Assembly: GCA_027924585.1 (NCBI GenBank)
Contig: BSBM01000637.1
Span: forward strand, 1,674,001 to 1,738,000
DNA: 64,000 nt
Direction of reading: 5' to 3'
Source of the DNA: Larix kaempferi
Lineage: Eukaryota; Streptophyta; Pinopsida; Pinales; Pinaceae
Notes under the pieces: generated by a model
Told to the model about the DNA's origin: nothing
Databases searched by the model: none
What the model saw: the letters and a program-made list of their open reading frames with translations, nothing else
Translations under genes and position numbers: made by a program
In this document: positions 24,700 through 36,653 of the stretch, piece by piece
How the letters are laid out: each line of letters begins with the position of its first letter
How positions within the stretch are numbered: position 1 is the stretch's first letter

Positions 24700-26933
24700 T
24701 TACCCACTTCATATAGTTTCAAGTTCCTTTTTAAATTTTATTTAATCCTAATGACCCTTTTTGAGTTGTTTTTTTTAGGTAAATATTTAAAAGGTGCATT
24801 CTCACTATTAGTTGCAAAAGGTGACTAATACAAAGGTGTGTTTTCTTTTTGGCATTTCAGTTTAGTTCAACACATTAGATATTTTTCTGTCATCTTATGT
24901 CATTTTGAAATCTCCTTTGTTCATCTTTAACTATCATTTTCTGCTAATCCATTGATGTTGATGCTATCTATAGTCCGTCCGTCATTTGAAATATCAAGGA
25001 ACTTATATATTGTACATCATTTTTTTCCTAATATTAAGTTCTGTGTTTTGATGGATTCTTTTTCATGCTATTGTTACTCTTGAAAATTAACAAGATTACT
25101 GAGCATACTTGTATTGTTCAAACTCGTTAAAGGACTTAAACAGATATCCACTTAGGTATAAGTTTACCCCTTTTTCTGGACCTTTGTGGATTACTTACGA
25201 AAAAGGTATACTCTAGTCATACTTAGCTAGAGGAGTCCCCTCTCATACACTTTTACACTTTTTTGGGCGAGGAGGCTAACTTTACGAAAACTTACAATAT
25301 GGAATTATTGTTTAAGTTTTTCAAACTCACTAAACATGAAATCACCGGAGAGCATATACCAACTCGGGCTCGATATTAAATCCACGAGTAGGTGTATGGA
25401 TTTATTGTTTAATTTTTTCAGACTCCTTAAATATGAAAACACCTGCGAGCACAAACATATCTGGGCTTGATATTAAAATCCACGGATCCGTAAACTATCG
25501 AGTATTAATCTATCTCTTCTTCAAACTCGTTAAAACATGAAGAAGGTCTTGAGTTTACCTCCCATGGACTCGTTAAATTACACATGGTTGGAATTATACC
25601 AAGCAGTCTTCTCTCCCCTCTTCGAGCTTGTTTCAAAAATGAAGAAGGACTATTGATTTTGTTTTCTTGGACTCATTAAAATCAACAAGAAGGATACTAC
25701 CGAGCTTTCTTTTCAATCTTTTCACGCTCATTAAAATTAAGAAAAGACATTCTTTAACAAAAGAGAAAAGGGAAGGGAAGAATGTTAATTATATTTCAAT
25801 ATAATGGTAGCAAGTCAACTATGTCCTTGAACAAAGCACCTTTTTGAGTCTATCAAACAAGTTGGGTTCAAGTTTTGGCCTTAGGATAAACCTGATCTTA
25901 GAGTTTTTTACTCCTCCAATTGGTTACTCTTCCAATCATATGAAAAATATGTTAATGTCTCCTACATTGCAGATTTATATCATGGTCCCTTTATCCTCAA
26001 ATATTCCCAAGTCACTCTTGAGTCGTGCTCACTGTTCAAGGATACAACCCGTGTCGGCCATTTTGTAGTTTCCTTGACCTCATGTGTCGGCCATTCCTTG
26101 GTATCAATATGTTTCATCATTTAATCAGTCCTACTCTAGATTAGATCAACCTTATGATTGTATCTCATGTTGGATTGAGGAGGATTCCTTAAGGCGTCCC
26201 TTCCAATGGACTTCTTCCCATCGACTTCAACTCATCTTGCTCTAGGAATGAATTTTAGAGTTTTCGGTAGTACCTTGGAGATTGTAGTCATCAGTGGCAA
26301 TTTCCCTTGCTATTGAGTAGTGGGAATACACCAATGTCTCCTACTCAATGGGTTCTTCAAGTGTTCGACTTCAAGACCCCTTATTCACACTTTTTAGAAT
26401 GTACTAGGTACCTTGGGCCCCATTTTCATTATTGGTGGGTGCCCTTGTTTTTGTTAACGGTCCACATCAATGGCTGGTAATTAAACGGTGTCCTCCATGT
26501 TCGACCTCAACTCATTTATTTGCATGGTTAGGACTCATACCTTGAGACAGTTTGGATGAAGACCTTGGGCCTATAATAGGATCATCATATTTTGTTATTT
26601 CCCAAGTTGCGCAAGACTGAGCCACACCCATTTTTTGGCTTTTGATGAGACATAGATCCAGTTTGTTGTTATGGCTATGACATCCTATTTTCACATGGAT
26701 CCACACTTGTATTTCAGTGGCCATGCTATATACATATTTATGTTATGTATTGGAGATCATGTTCTACCATTTTGAACATCTCCTCATATAAAGATTGTAA
26801 TTGCTCGTTGAACTTACTTCTATTGCAAGTACTGTTTGTGATCTCATCTTGTGGTCTCTTTGCTCCTCCTCTTCCTGGATTGTAATGCATTTAGGCCATC
26901 GTTTCCCTCTGACATCATACATTAAGGGGCATC
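24700..26933. other. Conserved non-coding block upstream of the antisense gene (element A)
   Basis: About 2.2 kb without a coding frame. Its reverse complement aligns in many patches with 51208-53100 of element D and with 32460-34300 of element E; for example AAGGGGCATCTGTTATC at the PPT end and ACGAAAAAGGTATAC near 25200 against the complement of 52605. A short phrase of the type ACTCGTTAAA recurs about seven times (about 25117, 25319, 25425, 25523, 25567, 25670, 25725). The block ends with a purine tract AAGGGG (24 bases of context to 26929) before the LTR. Confidence 0.6.
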
Positions 26934-27855
26934 TGTTATCGGTCAAATTAGCATTTCTCCTTCCGTGACCACATTGCCCCGTCAGTCACACAAAAGGACA
27001 CTATGAATGGAAGAGCTTACTTGAACTTAGATGACTTGGATCTGAGCCTTGAAATCCTTTCCTCAGAAACATATTTTTTCTGCCTATTTTTTAGCATAAC
27101 CGCGACTCTTATACTTTCCAACACGCGGGTATCCGTGGGTGTGTATACTGACAACCCGCGGGTATCATTTGAAAGTTGCACCCGCTAAATGCGAGACAAG
27201 ATAGCCGTGAGTCACTCACTGGTTGTCCTATGCTATAGTTGTGGGTATCTTGAGAAATATCGAAAAAATATATAAAAAAAATGAAATTGGATTAGTTAGG
27301 GAAGTTATTCAAACTACCTTAACTTCCTAAGACAACTACCTTTTGAACCTACAGTCCTAGCCTTGCCATAAATACAAGGGGAGAGGCATGTGAAAGGGGA
27401 GACAACTTTGGAAATTAAATGCTGGGAGAATAATTACTCAACAAAGAGGATCAGGAGCCCAGGATCTAGTTACGATGGTGCCATGCTTGAAGGACATGTA
27501 TAATTTGATGTACTTGCTTCATTCATTAATAAGGATCAGACATTCTTCCTTTCCCAAATATGATTTGTTCATGTATGTTTCAGATCTGATTACAATTTGA
27601 TGTTTTATTATCATATTAATGTTAATATTTTATTTGTAGTCAAATTGGTTTGAGGAAGCTTCATAGTTGTTTTGCAAGTTGTTGCATTGGAGAACAGGAG
27701 GAGAAGCTTGGATCAACCTTCTGAATAAGGTACACATTCTCCTAAATATAATTTCTTTTCTTAATAATCGCACTTGTAGAACCTTGTATGTCTATCTTTT
27801 ACCCCAGTAGGTTGGTAGTCTCTCCCCTGCTATAAGAACACTTTTCCTAACAACA
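26934..27855 (+). repeat. 3' LTR of element A
   Basis: Begins TGTTATCGG after the purine tract and ends CTAACAACA, 922 bp, close to the 915-bp LTR of element C. The U3 part holds CG-rich palindromic words at about 27105-27230 (CACGCGGGTATCCGTGGGT, AACCCGCGGGTATC). The second half matches 1-536. The 5' border is inferred from the PPT and from the parallel borders in C and D, not from a visible second copy. Confidence 0.65.
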
Positions 27856-27856
27856 G

Positions 27857-28894
27857 TGTTGATGCGTATATGTGTTATGTGATCTCACAATGCATTCCTT
27901 CCTTAACATCTACTTAACATAACATTACCAACATGTGACTATGCACTTCACAGTTATCAACAACCTATAGAATTCGCTGAATTACTGTTGTCTTTACTCT
28001 TATAACCACACATTCATCATACTTAACACTCTTATAACCACACATTCATCATACTTAACATTAATTCACATTGTTCATACACAGGTGTTCCTCTTACTTA
28101 ACATATGATTTCCATTCACATACATATGAAAGAAAACACTAAAAAATACCATAAAATGAACATAAAACACATCATAGATTCATACACATAACAAAAGGAT
28201 TTACGTGGTTCACCCCCCAAATGGGAGCTACGTCCATGGGAACTATTCTTATATTAGTGGAAGGGGTAACAGTTCTAGTATGCACACTCAGTTGAAGGCT
28301 CTTCTCTACAATAGATCTTTGCGCACTCATATGCAGAGTCTTTTCTCTCTTATATATCCCTCTCAGTCTAGATCTAGATCTCTAATGTCTCTAACCCTTC
28401 CTTATACAAAAATGACAATTTATATAGATGTGCCCGAAGGTCACATATTACAACAACTATGGGCCAACCCCCATAGTACCCTTAAACACAAACCAACATG
28501 GTTCTCCTGTTGACCACGTTTTGCCTTAACTTCGCTGCAACTCTTTTTTCATTTTGCGCCACTTCTTCTGGATCTGATGCTCTTTTGACAATGCAATACT
28601 GACCGTGTGGATTTGACTAAAGAGTGGCGCGTCCTTTGCACCATTACGCTTCTTTACTCTCTATTCCTATAGCTTAAATTTCACCGCTTCATCCTTAAAT
28701 GCTTCAACTACCTCTGGTCATCCTTATTACTTTGTCTTTACTAAGGGGACAGGTCCTTTCCTGTCAACTTTGATTCGCTCCATACCCTCCTCCTGGGAAT
28801 TACGGAGTTGCTTCTCCCAAATCTGGTTAATGTTAGGCCTCTCCTAACTGTACCTTTTTCATCAAAACATCCTGTAATTGGGATGCACCCAACA
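27857..28894 (+). repeat. Possible solo LTR (copia-like)
   Basis: Starts TGTTGATGC and ends GCACCCAACA, which are imperfect inverted repeats of each other. The phrase TTTACGTGGTTCACCCC at about 28200 is of a kind often seen in plant copia LTRs. It holds a 32-bp tandem duplication (27996-28059, CTCTTATAACCACACATTC twice). No target duplication is seen (AACAG against CTATT), so the borders are doubtful. Frames here are not genes. Confidence 0.4.
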
Positions 28895-30256
28895 CTATTT
28901 CAGAAGTATGTACAGACACCAAAGATCATGTACTGCACATTTTTTAAGTCATTTCTCATACACCGTATGACCTTATGATAGAAAGAAAGCATTATGTCTA
29001 CAGAGTCCAAGGAGAAACACAGAAAAATAATGAGAATGCACAATATGATCAAGGTACATACAAAGGATGTGGTGGATTTAGAGGAAGAGGACGTAATATT
29101 GGCCAAGGATGAGGAATAGGTGATATTTTCTGTTACAATTGTCCTCAACCTGTACAATTGGAAAGAGATTGTCAGGACCCATGCACTACTTGTAAGTATT
29201 GTAAATATTATGACCATATCATTGAAGCATGTCCCATTTTTCTAGGAAAAATGTAAGAAAATAGGCTGGAAGGACAGAACCAGAATATTTAGATGATCGT
29301 TGCTGAGAAAAGAAATGAAGATCGCAACATCCATGTTGTGACGCAAAGTGGATCTTTGACCGGAGATGGAAGGACAAACGAAGATTCGACTTCTGATAAT
29401 CATATAAATGGACAAAATCCTACTGATGGGGCTTGGGTGATAAAATAGGTTGAAAAGAGACCTATATTCGACCCTAACAGAGAAAAATAAGTATTCATGG
29501 AAGCAAGAAAAGGATTTCAAGACTCAGAAGCTTCGACCACAAGGATCCTTTTGTGAAGTGAGAAGACACCTGCACTAGGTATGCCATCCTTGTATGATGG
29601 GTTGCGAGCTTCGCTAGAGCAAACAAGTCCTGTAACATAGTTTCTTTAGAGCTGCATAAAGATGCTAAGGCATGAGCACGCCTTAGGAGAATTACAGAAC
29701 ATGCTAGGATATTACGAACAATGTAGTACAGTGAACAATGCACATAGAGCAGTCCATCACATTAAGAACCATAAAAGGAGAGGAAGAGAAATGAGGTTAA
29801 GCGCACATATTGGATATTTTGAAATGAACCAGGTCATTCTTGATTTGGACTCAGAGGTGAATGTGATAACAAAACAAACATGGGAGCTGATGGGGAAACC
29901 AAATTTATCTTAGTATCCTATACAGTTGATATTAGCTAACCAACAAAAGGTTATACATTTTGGGATATTATCAAGTGTTCCTGTTAACATTGATGGAGCA
30001 CGAAGTAAAACAGACTTTGAGGTTATTGAGATCATAGATGACAATAATACTTATATTGCATTGTTAGGGATTGACTGGGAAATTGATAACCTTGCAATTA
30101 TCAACTTGAAGAAAAAACAAATGATATTTGACGGAAATAATAACGAGGTTATTGCACCCCTGGATCCTTCACAAGGAACAAGGTATGTTGCACCAATAAG
30201 AGAACAATGCAGATCTCAAGGACTTGATAACATATACAAGATGAAATTTAATCTCG
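28895..30256 (+). pseudogene. Gag-protease remnant of a second Ty3/gypsy family
   Basis: An RGRG-rich stretch (GGFRGRGRNIGQG) is followed by two zinc-knuckle-like motifs at about 29130-29235 (CYNC...RDC and CKYCKYYDHIIEAC), then a retropepsin domain from about 29815: VILDLDSEVNVIT, where the usual catalytic D-x-G reads D-L-D, and ALLGIDWEID downstream. INLKKKQMIFD and a linker lead towards RT, but instead of RT the sequence switches at about 30256 to the integrase C-terminus of the Tat-like family. Many stops. The family differs clearly from elements A, C and D (different gag, different protease). Confidence 0.75.
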
Positions 30257-30482
30257 ATATGACAAGTCTGTTAAACCGAAGGTATTCTCCAAATGAGACC
30301 GTGTTTTGGTCTATGATCAAGATAAAGATACCCTGGGGGAAAGCAAGATCAAGTTTATGTGGCTCAGTCCCTATTTTGTTTCTAGATTTTTGAAGAAAGG
30401 ACCATACAAATTGATTGATTATGATGGAGTTAAGTTTCCCGGGCATAGAAATGGGCTCTACTTGAAAAAGTATTATGCTTAG
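30257..30482 (+). pseudogene. Integrase C-terminal fragment of Tat-like copy B
   Basis: Nucleotide similarity to the end of element A integrase (22155-22374) starts abruptly at TATGACAAGTCTGTTAAACC and runs to the TAG at 30480. It reads YDQDKDTLGESK, KKGPYKLIDYDG and RNGLYLKKYYA after one frame change. The rest of gag-pol is missing. Confidence 0.85.
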
Positions 30483-30573
30483 GAATACATGCTTTTTCTT
30501 GTATTATAGATGTACATTTTTGTAGAGTTAGTCTTTTGTTTTTTTCTTACGTGTCTTCTGGATTGTGTTTCAG

Positions 30574-30995
30574 ATGGAAACTGAGTGGTTTGTAGGATTC
30601 GCCGATGGCGCTAGTCGTCACACTTGTAACTTGGCTTCAGCTACTTGGGGATCTATTCACCTACAAGCCAACTTGTTTTGTCAGGAGGTGCTTGTTTAGG
30701 ATCTACGACGAACAATATACCTGAGTATAGTGTTTTTATCGAGCTACCCCAAGATGCTCTTCACCGCGACATTTCATGTTTGGAAGTAAGGCTCGATTCA
30801 CAGTTAGTTGTAATTTAGTTGACTGGTGAGTATTGGGTTAGAGATCCTTCTTTGCTACGTTAGTTTTTCAGGGTTAGATTACTTGAAAGAAATTTTGATT
30901 ACATTTCATATCAACATATTTCAAGAACTCACAATACATTAGCTGATGCATATGCAAATTATGTACTTGATTGGCATTTGCATCATACACAATAA
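30574..30995 (+). pseudogene. Second RNase H of copy B
   Basis: ATG at 30574 follows GTGTTTCAG directly. It reads METEWFVGFADGASRHT, then after a frame change the N-N-I-P-E-Y, LEVRLDSQLVV and ADAYANYVLDWH motifs, ending at TAA 30995. Nucleotide identity to the copy in element A is high over the whole length. Stops at about 30819 and 30861. It lies 92 bp after the integrase stop, like the other copies. Confidence 0.8.
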
Positions 30996-31159
30996 AATTA
31001 AACCATTAAAACACATAAAACAAACATGTATATAAACCGATAGTGTATATATATACGTCCAAAAAATATAATAATCTGTGAGTTTGAGTCAATCTATGTC
31101 AAAGACAAGTATCAATATACAAAATGGGCATAACAACCACAAAATAGTGTTGGTCTTTC

Positions 31160-31966
31160 TACGGAAAGGTAAGATCCTCAGCCTTCTCTTCTAGGGCCTC
31201 CATACAACAAATCACTAGCCTGGCTACTTTCCTAAGTAACCAAATCCATGCAGGGGGCACACCCACCACATGTTCTTACATATCTATGGGAATCTGCTCA
31301 ATATGATATGTAGGAATGTCATGGGTCAATTGGCCCATATTTCCCTCAATACTCCATAGAATGGCATTGGTACCACCTGGATCTGTTGGTCTCACATATA
31401 TTCTGGGATGCCCAACTGGCCTTACTAGGCCAATATCTGCATAAAATGTATGTTGTTAGCACTCAAAATCACCAAAAACACATGTTTATATTTTCAATCA
31501 AAATTATAAAAATTAAATAAATTTTAAAACAATTTTGGTACCTTGTCTCCCTAGGAAGCTCTTGGAGGAAACATGAGATTGGGGTCACCCGGAAGTCCAT
31601 ACCAGCATACAGAAATTGTTTGAATGTTGGCACTTGGTTGCTCCACCATCCGATAAAATCCTCATCAACATAAGAAGTACGTGTCTCACCTCCTCCCTGG
31701 CATAGGAAAATATCACCCCACCTGGTGGGATTTGGCTCACGGGGGTTGATAATAGCTTTTAAGATAGGGTTAGATCTACATTAAACATGCTATATTACTA
31801 TGAAATGGTGAGTTCCAATGTCAGATATGAAACAATTAACTAACATTCCTTAACATCTTTAATCAACTATCAAAAATTTCTCAAGATATAAAACCATCAT
31901 GAATGCAAACTAATTGGAAGGAAAATTGAATTGTTTCCTTAATAGCAATGAAGAAATGACACTTAC
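31160..31966 (-). pseudogene. PMD-like antisense gene of copy B, N-terminal half deleted
   Basis: Exon 2 (from 31436) reads DIGLVRPVGHPR, then RPTDPGG, GNMGQLTHDIPTYH and, past one stop, VVGVPPAWIWLLRKVARL. The phase-1 intron is 31437-31541 (105 bp). Exon 1 survives only from about 31750 to 31542 (GGGETRTSYVDED-like, then W-W-S-N near 31640). Beyond 31750 the sequence is the 5'UTR intron side, with a donor GTAAGT at 31966, so a deletion joined the intron to the C-terminal half. Same orientation and place as in A, C and D. Confidence 0.65.
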
Positions 31967-32118
31967 TTCTCTAGCTTGAAATGCATCCATTCTCCTTTTC
32001 CATGAGATATCCTTTCTCCACCCTTGCTTTTGATGAAGATGAGCTTTCTACTCCTTCAAATATCTCTAGCATGCCTTTGCTCTTCCTTTGTCCTCATTAC
32101 CATGCCCCAAATGCCTTT

Positions 32119-32126
32119 GTTTTATA
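32119..32126 (-). promoter_or_regulatory. TATA box of the copy B antisense gene
   Basis: Minus-strand TATAAAAC about 150 bp upstream of the GAGAA-GTAAGTG donor at 31966, matching the arrangement in the other copies. Confidence 0.55.
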
Positions 32127-32449
32127 ACATTGGGAAATGGTCCCTCAAGTTTCTCTTTTGAGTGTGGGATAATCCATTTAAGTACAATTAATGCACTTTC
32201 TTGAATTTATTCTCACTATTTGACTGCTGGATCTTAGATCTGAGCCTTCAATGAGTAGTTCAATCACTGAACCTTGTCTCCTTAGGCTACCTATTTCTTC
32301 ACTCAATCTTTTTGATTGTGGATGTAATGATTAGATAAGAGAGGACTTGTTCTCTTGTGTACTTATTTTTTGTCTTCATGTTGCGGGTGTATAGTAAAAT
32401 ATGCTTCTTCCCTTCACTTTGTTAAAGGTGTTAATTTGATTGTTCATAG

Positions 32450-34884
32450 ATGGCCCGTAATGTGTGAGGTCCAAAGCAGAGGTAAGGGCCGCAATACATT
32501 AGTTTTATACTGATACTCTTCATACTGATACTCTTTATTGATCAAAGCAAGGATGAGAAAAGGATAAGCTCACAGGCGCAGGATTCAGGATAATATCTGC
32601 AAGTCAAACATAGTAATTTATCAAATATATAATATCTTTCTGAGGCGGGCATACCCATGCTCAGCAGTAAACAAGCATGGCCACGAACAATACAGAGTGG
32701 ATCCATGTAAAAATTAAAAAAAAATTAGAAGTGTAAACATGCACTTTGATGAGTGCGAGAACAAGGTCTTCATTAAACTTTTGACATGGTAGTTTGGTCT
32801 TCCGTAGCTCTGGCAATGCATCGATGAGAGATACAACTATTTTTCCCAAGGTACTCAATACAAATCGGCGATAGTACGAATTTATATCATGCGAATAAAT
32901 GAAGTGATGTTGAACATAATAAAACGCCATCTGATTACCGATCATTGATGTATAACGTTAACATATGCAGAGATACCCACCAATAATGATGATGGACTCT
33001 AAGGTACTGAGTACAAACTATCAAGTGTGAATAGATGTTCTGAATTCGAACACTTGTAGAATCAAATAATCAGGGGTCATTGATGTATACCCACTTTCAT
33101 TTGTGAGGAAACTTGCCTCTAATGACTACAAGATCCAAGGTACTCCTGGCTTTCTAGATCCATTTCCTAGAAGATGATTTGGTGTCGATAGGAATAGATC
33201 CATCAGAAGGAGGGAATTGATGCATCCTACATCAACCGATGCAAAACAAATATCAATAGTCTGATATAATTTGGTAGAACTGCATGATCCAACACTGTAT
33301 ACTGACACAAGGAAGGCCAACATGATTGGTCAAGAATATTTGAGGAATGGCCAACTCTGTTTGAACTTCCCTTGAACACATAACACGACATGGAATGGAC
33401 ACTTGGAAACATAGGACTTGAGTAACCGACTTTAATGAAATCCACTAATTCCAGATGCATTAACAAAATCTCCATTGTTGATGGGAAGGATAACCCATCG
33501 GTGGAGATCTGTTCAAAATACTGGTACAGTTTCCTAAGGAAAATGTAGATAGTGTACTGACGACGGATACCAAATGACGTTCCGTGTTCAAGGGGTACAA
33601 GGACTGACTATTGCCATTTTATGCAATGATATAAATGAAAATATTCAATGCTCCTTCTTTTTGGATTTTTGTGTTTTTTAATTCTTATGCCTTTTTCATG
33701 TTATAAACTCGAAAAAAGAATAAATAATGTTATAGTACATGGGAGGGAATGAGTGTTGCATGGGAGTACACCTATTTTTCAAGGGCACGAGTCAAGCCAA
33801 GGGAAAGATCCACATTGAAAACAAGGGATGAGCTAGTTGTGTACACTCTTATATATGTTCCCTCCATGGGTAGGCTATCTAAAGCAGGATTATGTGTCGA
33901 TGGAAAGTGAAATAATACCATGTAACTGAGGTTATCCAATTTGGTATAATGGCCAAATTGGAATGGGTCAATGAGGTTTAAGTCACATTGAGTCTTGTGA
34001 AAAATGCCAAAATCATAAATCACCATGAATCATGGTCTATCTCCAACTACCTGAATCAAATAGTTGGAACTGTCAAAGTCTCGAAGTCCTGTAATCAAAA
34101 CCATTTCAGTACCCAACTGTTTAGTCAGAATCTGGTTCAAATGTGCATTTAATATCTAAAAATATAGCCAAAATTGTGAAGAATTATTCATCATACTATC
34201 ATTCAAAAGGATACAATTATACATGTATGAATAAAATATAAGTAAAACAAATACTCATTTTTTACCATATTCCTTGTAGGTGTAGCCTATGGATGAGAGA
34301 AAGCATTTTCTTTCAGCATGTATATCTAGAAGCTATGAACCTTTTTCAGTGATTTGCCAGTTGTGGGTGAGTTTCCATACCGGACTAGAAAATTTTGAAC
34401 CAGTGTCACATGTTTTTTGATGTTTCCAAATATTTTCATTTCTTTTGTGAATTTTTTTTGGGTTTTATCTTTGAAGAAAAAGAAACAAAAAGAGAAAAGT
34501 ATTTACACTATTCTTTTTGGTGTGTGCAAAGTTGCACTTTTTTTGTTTATGATGTAAGCTAGTTTATTTCAGTTTTTACTTATGTCCTTAAATGATATGT
34601 CGATATGATGTTAATGACTTAGATTCCAATCAAGTATGTAGTTGGATAAGGATTCAACCAAACTATTTATACTTCTAGGAACGTGAATATATTCAATGAA
34701 CTCCAATTGACATTCTAAAAGGCGTACTCGTAGAAAATTTCTAAACAGTGTAGGATTTCAAATCTGATACTGACCATTTAATTGGGATACAACTAATTCC
34801 GAGTCCAGTTTGAATATTATCCCTTGGATTCCACGGGTGATAGCCTCAGCAAGAAGCTCAATGATCCACATCACAGTTGTCATT
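32450..34884 (-). mobile_element. Element E: inverted 3' part of a Tat-like gypsy element
   Basis: 32460-34300 aligns in the same orientation with the non-coding block of element D (51200-53100): GGCGGGCATACCCATGCTC against GGTGGGCATTCCCATGCTC, TTTGGTGTCGA, ACCAATAATGATGATGG-like and GAAAAAAGAATAAA. It is followed by an RNase H remnant on the minus strand. The antisense gene expected between them is deleted (about 34350-34620). Copy B and element E therefore meet tail to tail near 32250-32450. Confidence 0.65.
34626..34884 (-). pseudogene. Second RNase H of element E, truncated
   Basis: Minus-strand reading gives VMWIIELLAEAITRGIQ, FKLDSELVVSQLNGQYQ, a stop, NPTLFRNFLRVRLLE, YIHVPRSINS and LSNYILDW. 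It lines up with element D 55152-55400, including the catalytic LDS. The N-terminal third (DGASR and NN-EY) is missing where an LTR-like sequence starts at 34885. Confidence 0.8.
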
Positions 34885-35386
34885 TGTTGTCGGATGCTAA
34901 CATCGACTGTGACCAGTCATCAATGTTGACACAGCTTTGACAAGTTTCGACTCAACATGACTTCGACAAGTTCCAAATTTGACACAACTCCGACGAGTCT
35001 CGACTTCGACATACTGCGACACATTTCGCACCTTCGACATGTTCAACAACCTCACAGTTCATGACATCGACATTCATTGTCAACATGCAAACAATGACTG
35101 TCGAACTTTGACAAACTATCTCCCTATCTTCCAGACGACTATAATGGTTGAACTGTTGAAACCATTCTAACTTCTTCTTTGTAACTGAACATAATTGGCA
35201 GGAACCCAAGCGTCTCAGAAATCTATATAAGAATGTATAATATTTTAACATACATTAGAATCTATCTGTTTGCAAGTAATAGAAGAAAAGTTCGCATTCA
35301 TGCATATTGTATGTGCATATTTGTGTCTACCTGTGTTGCGTAATCCTGCTTTTGCTCATTTTATTTATTAAGCTTCCGCCATAACA
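34885..35386 (+). repeat. LTR-like sequence of a further gypsy element
   Basis: Begins TGTTGTCGGATGC exactly where the RNase H remnant stops and ends CCGCCATAACA, giving imperfect terminal inverted repeats. It contains an unusual run of TCGACA-type words (about 34900-35045), and CTATATAAGA at about 35222 may be its TATA box. No target duplication is visible. Confidence 0.45.
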
Positions 35387-36090
35387 GAACTGACTCATTC
35401 GGTCGAACTATTTTTCCCCTCGTGCTTCCTAGACATGACCCGGATATGGGTCCAAAGAATCCCATTACATCTGATTGTGGACAACGGCAACTAGAAGAAC
35501 TTTGTTTCCAAAGATCTCGTGAAGAAACTAGGTCTTGTTACCAGTCCTCATCCACAGCCTTACAACATCGATTAGTTGACGGATGGTCAAGAACTATGGA
35601 TCACTCGACAATGTAAACTCACTTACTTCATAAATCCTTTTGAATATTAAGTACTATGTGACGTGGCACCACTCTCCGTAGCCGATGCCTTGTTTGGGAA
35701 AACTTACCTCTGGGATAGACATGGAAGTTATCAGTCACGGCCTCAGAAGGTGATTGCCAGAATCCGAAATCAATGGTTCAGCTTACTAGAGCATCAACTA
35801 CACCAACGGTCACACTAATATCTTCCAAACAGATAAAGAAGCTCATCAATCATGCTCAGAAGTTTGCATTAATCATGATCAAGCCGCAACATTCTAAGAA
35901 GACTGCAACAACGAGTCGATTCACCGACCAATGCAACTCCCGACAAAAGCAGCAAGTCGATCATATTCTCGATGAGTACTAGAACCTTTTTCAAGCTCCC
36001 GATGGAGTACCTCAACATTGTCAAGTAAAACACTCCATTGAACTTGTTCCTGGTTCTTCTTTTCCTAACGCATATGTTTACAGAAGATCT
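35387..36090 (+). pseudogene. Protease-RT linker fragment of another Ty3/gypsy element
   Basis: Reads LIVDNGN (D-N-G where D-S/T-G is usual), NFVSKDLVKKLGL, QCKLTYFINPF and YLWDRHGSYQSRPQKVI from about 35465 to 35760, then FQAPDGVP, HSIELVPGSSFPNAYVYR at about 35990-36085, the start of gypsy RT. Gag is absent: the protease starts within 80 bp of the LTR-like end, so an internal deletion took place. Stops at about 35510, 35577 and 35655. The family differs from the Tat-like elements. Confidence 0.75.
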
Positions 36091-36653
36091 GTTAACACTA
36101 GAATTGTCTCTAGTTTTTGTGTGTTTGTCTTTAATATTTTTACTTTATTTTCTCTTTTTATGCTATTTCATTTCGATTTTTTAAAGCCATTTTGATTGTT
36201 TTCTAATTTCTATTTTATAGTTATGATTTTGATTAATTTACCCATAGTGGCTTATGAAGGATATATTTCATTTCAATATCTTTTAAAGTGCTTACTTAAG
36301 TATTTTTTAAACGCTTTAATCTAAAGTCTAATCTATACATTTGAGTTTGTTTGTCAAAATTATGCATTGAGTGATTCCCACAGTGCAACCCCCAAATTCT
36401 ATATACTAGTGCGTTGCAGAAATATCGAAATTATGAAGATTGGTGGAGTTGTGATGGCAGGACATTGGCGATGTATTTGATGATGGAAGAGGAGCTTCCA
36501 CACATTTGTTCGCCTGATGATGACAGATGCATGAATTTATGATGATTACTACTCCATAATATCAAGGTTTGAGAGGCCACGAACTTCGCTTTGGGGGTTT
36601 TAGTTTTCTCAGCTAAAGACACGTAGAGTTGGAGGAATTCTTCTTTAATTCAA
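36091..36653. other. AT-rich spacer, nothing recognised
   Basis: The gypsy similarity stops after the RT start. T-rich sequence follows, without domain, repeat or RNA gene that I can support. Confidence 0.35.

Larger units (their letters stand above)
1..27855 (+). mobile_element. Element A: old, nested Tat-like Ty3/gypsy retrotransposon
   Basis: Two direct repeats, 1-536 and 27319-27855, differ at roughly one base in ten by eye and both end CCTAACAACA, so I read them as the LTR pair of one old element; the 5' copy is cut by the window edge. Between them, in order, are an Arg-type primer site, a leader, foreign DNA (about 1839-12227), gag-pol (12228-22374, broken by a copia insertion), a second RNase H (22472-22894), an opposite-strand PMD-like gene (24284 down to about 23050), a non-coding block and a purine tract at 26924. 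The N-terminal half of gag is missing at the first foreign block, so deletion as well as insertion took place. Pairing the two LTRs across 27 kb of nested DNA is inference; they could belong to two related copies. Confidence 0.65.

Noticed and set aside
28205-28513. A 102-codon frame
   Set aside because: It lies within an LTR-like sequence and has no recognisable domain.
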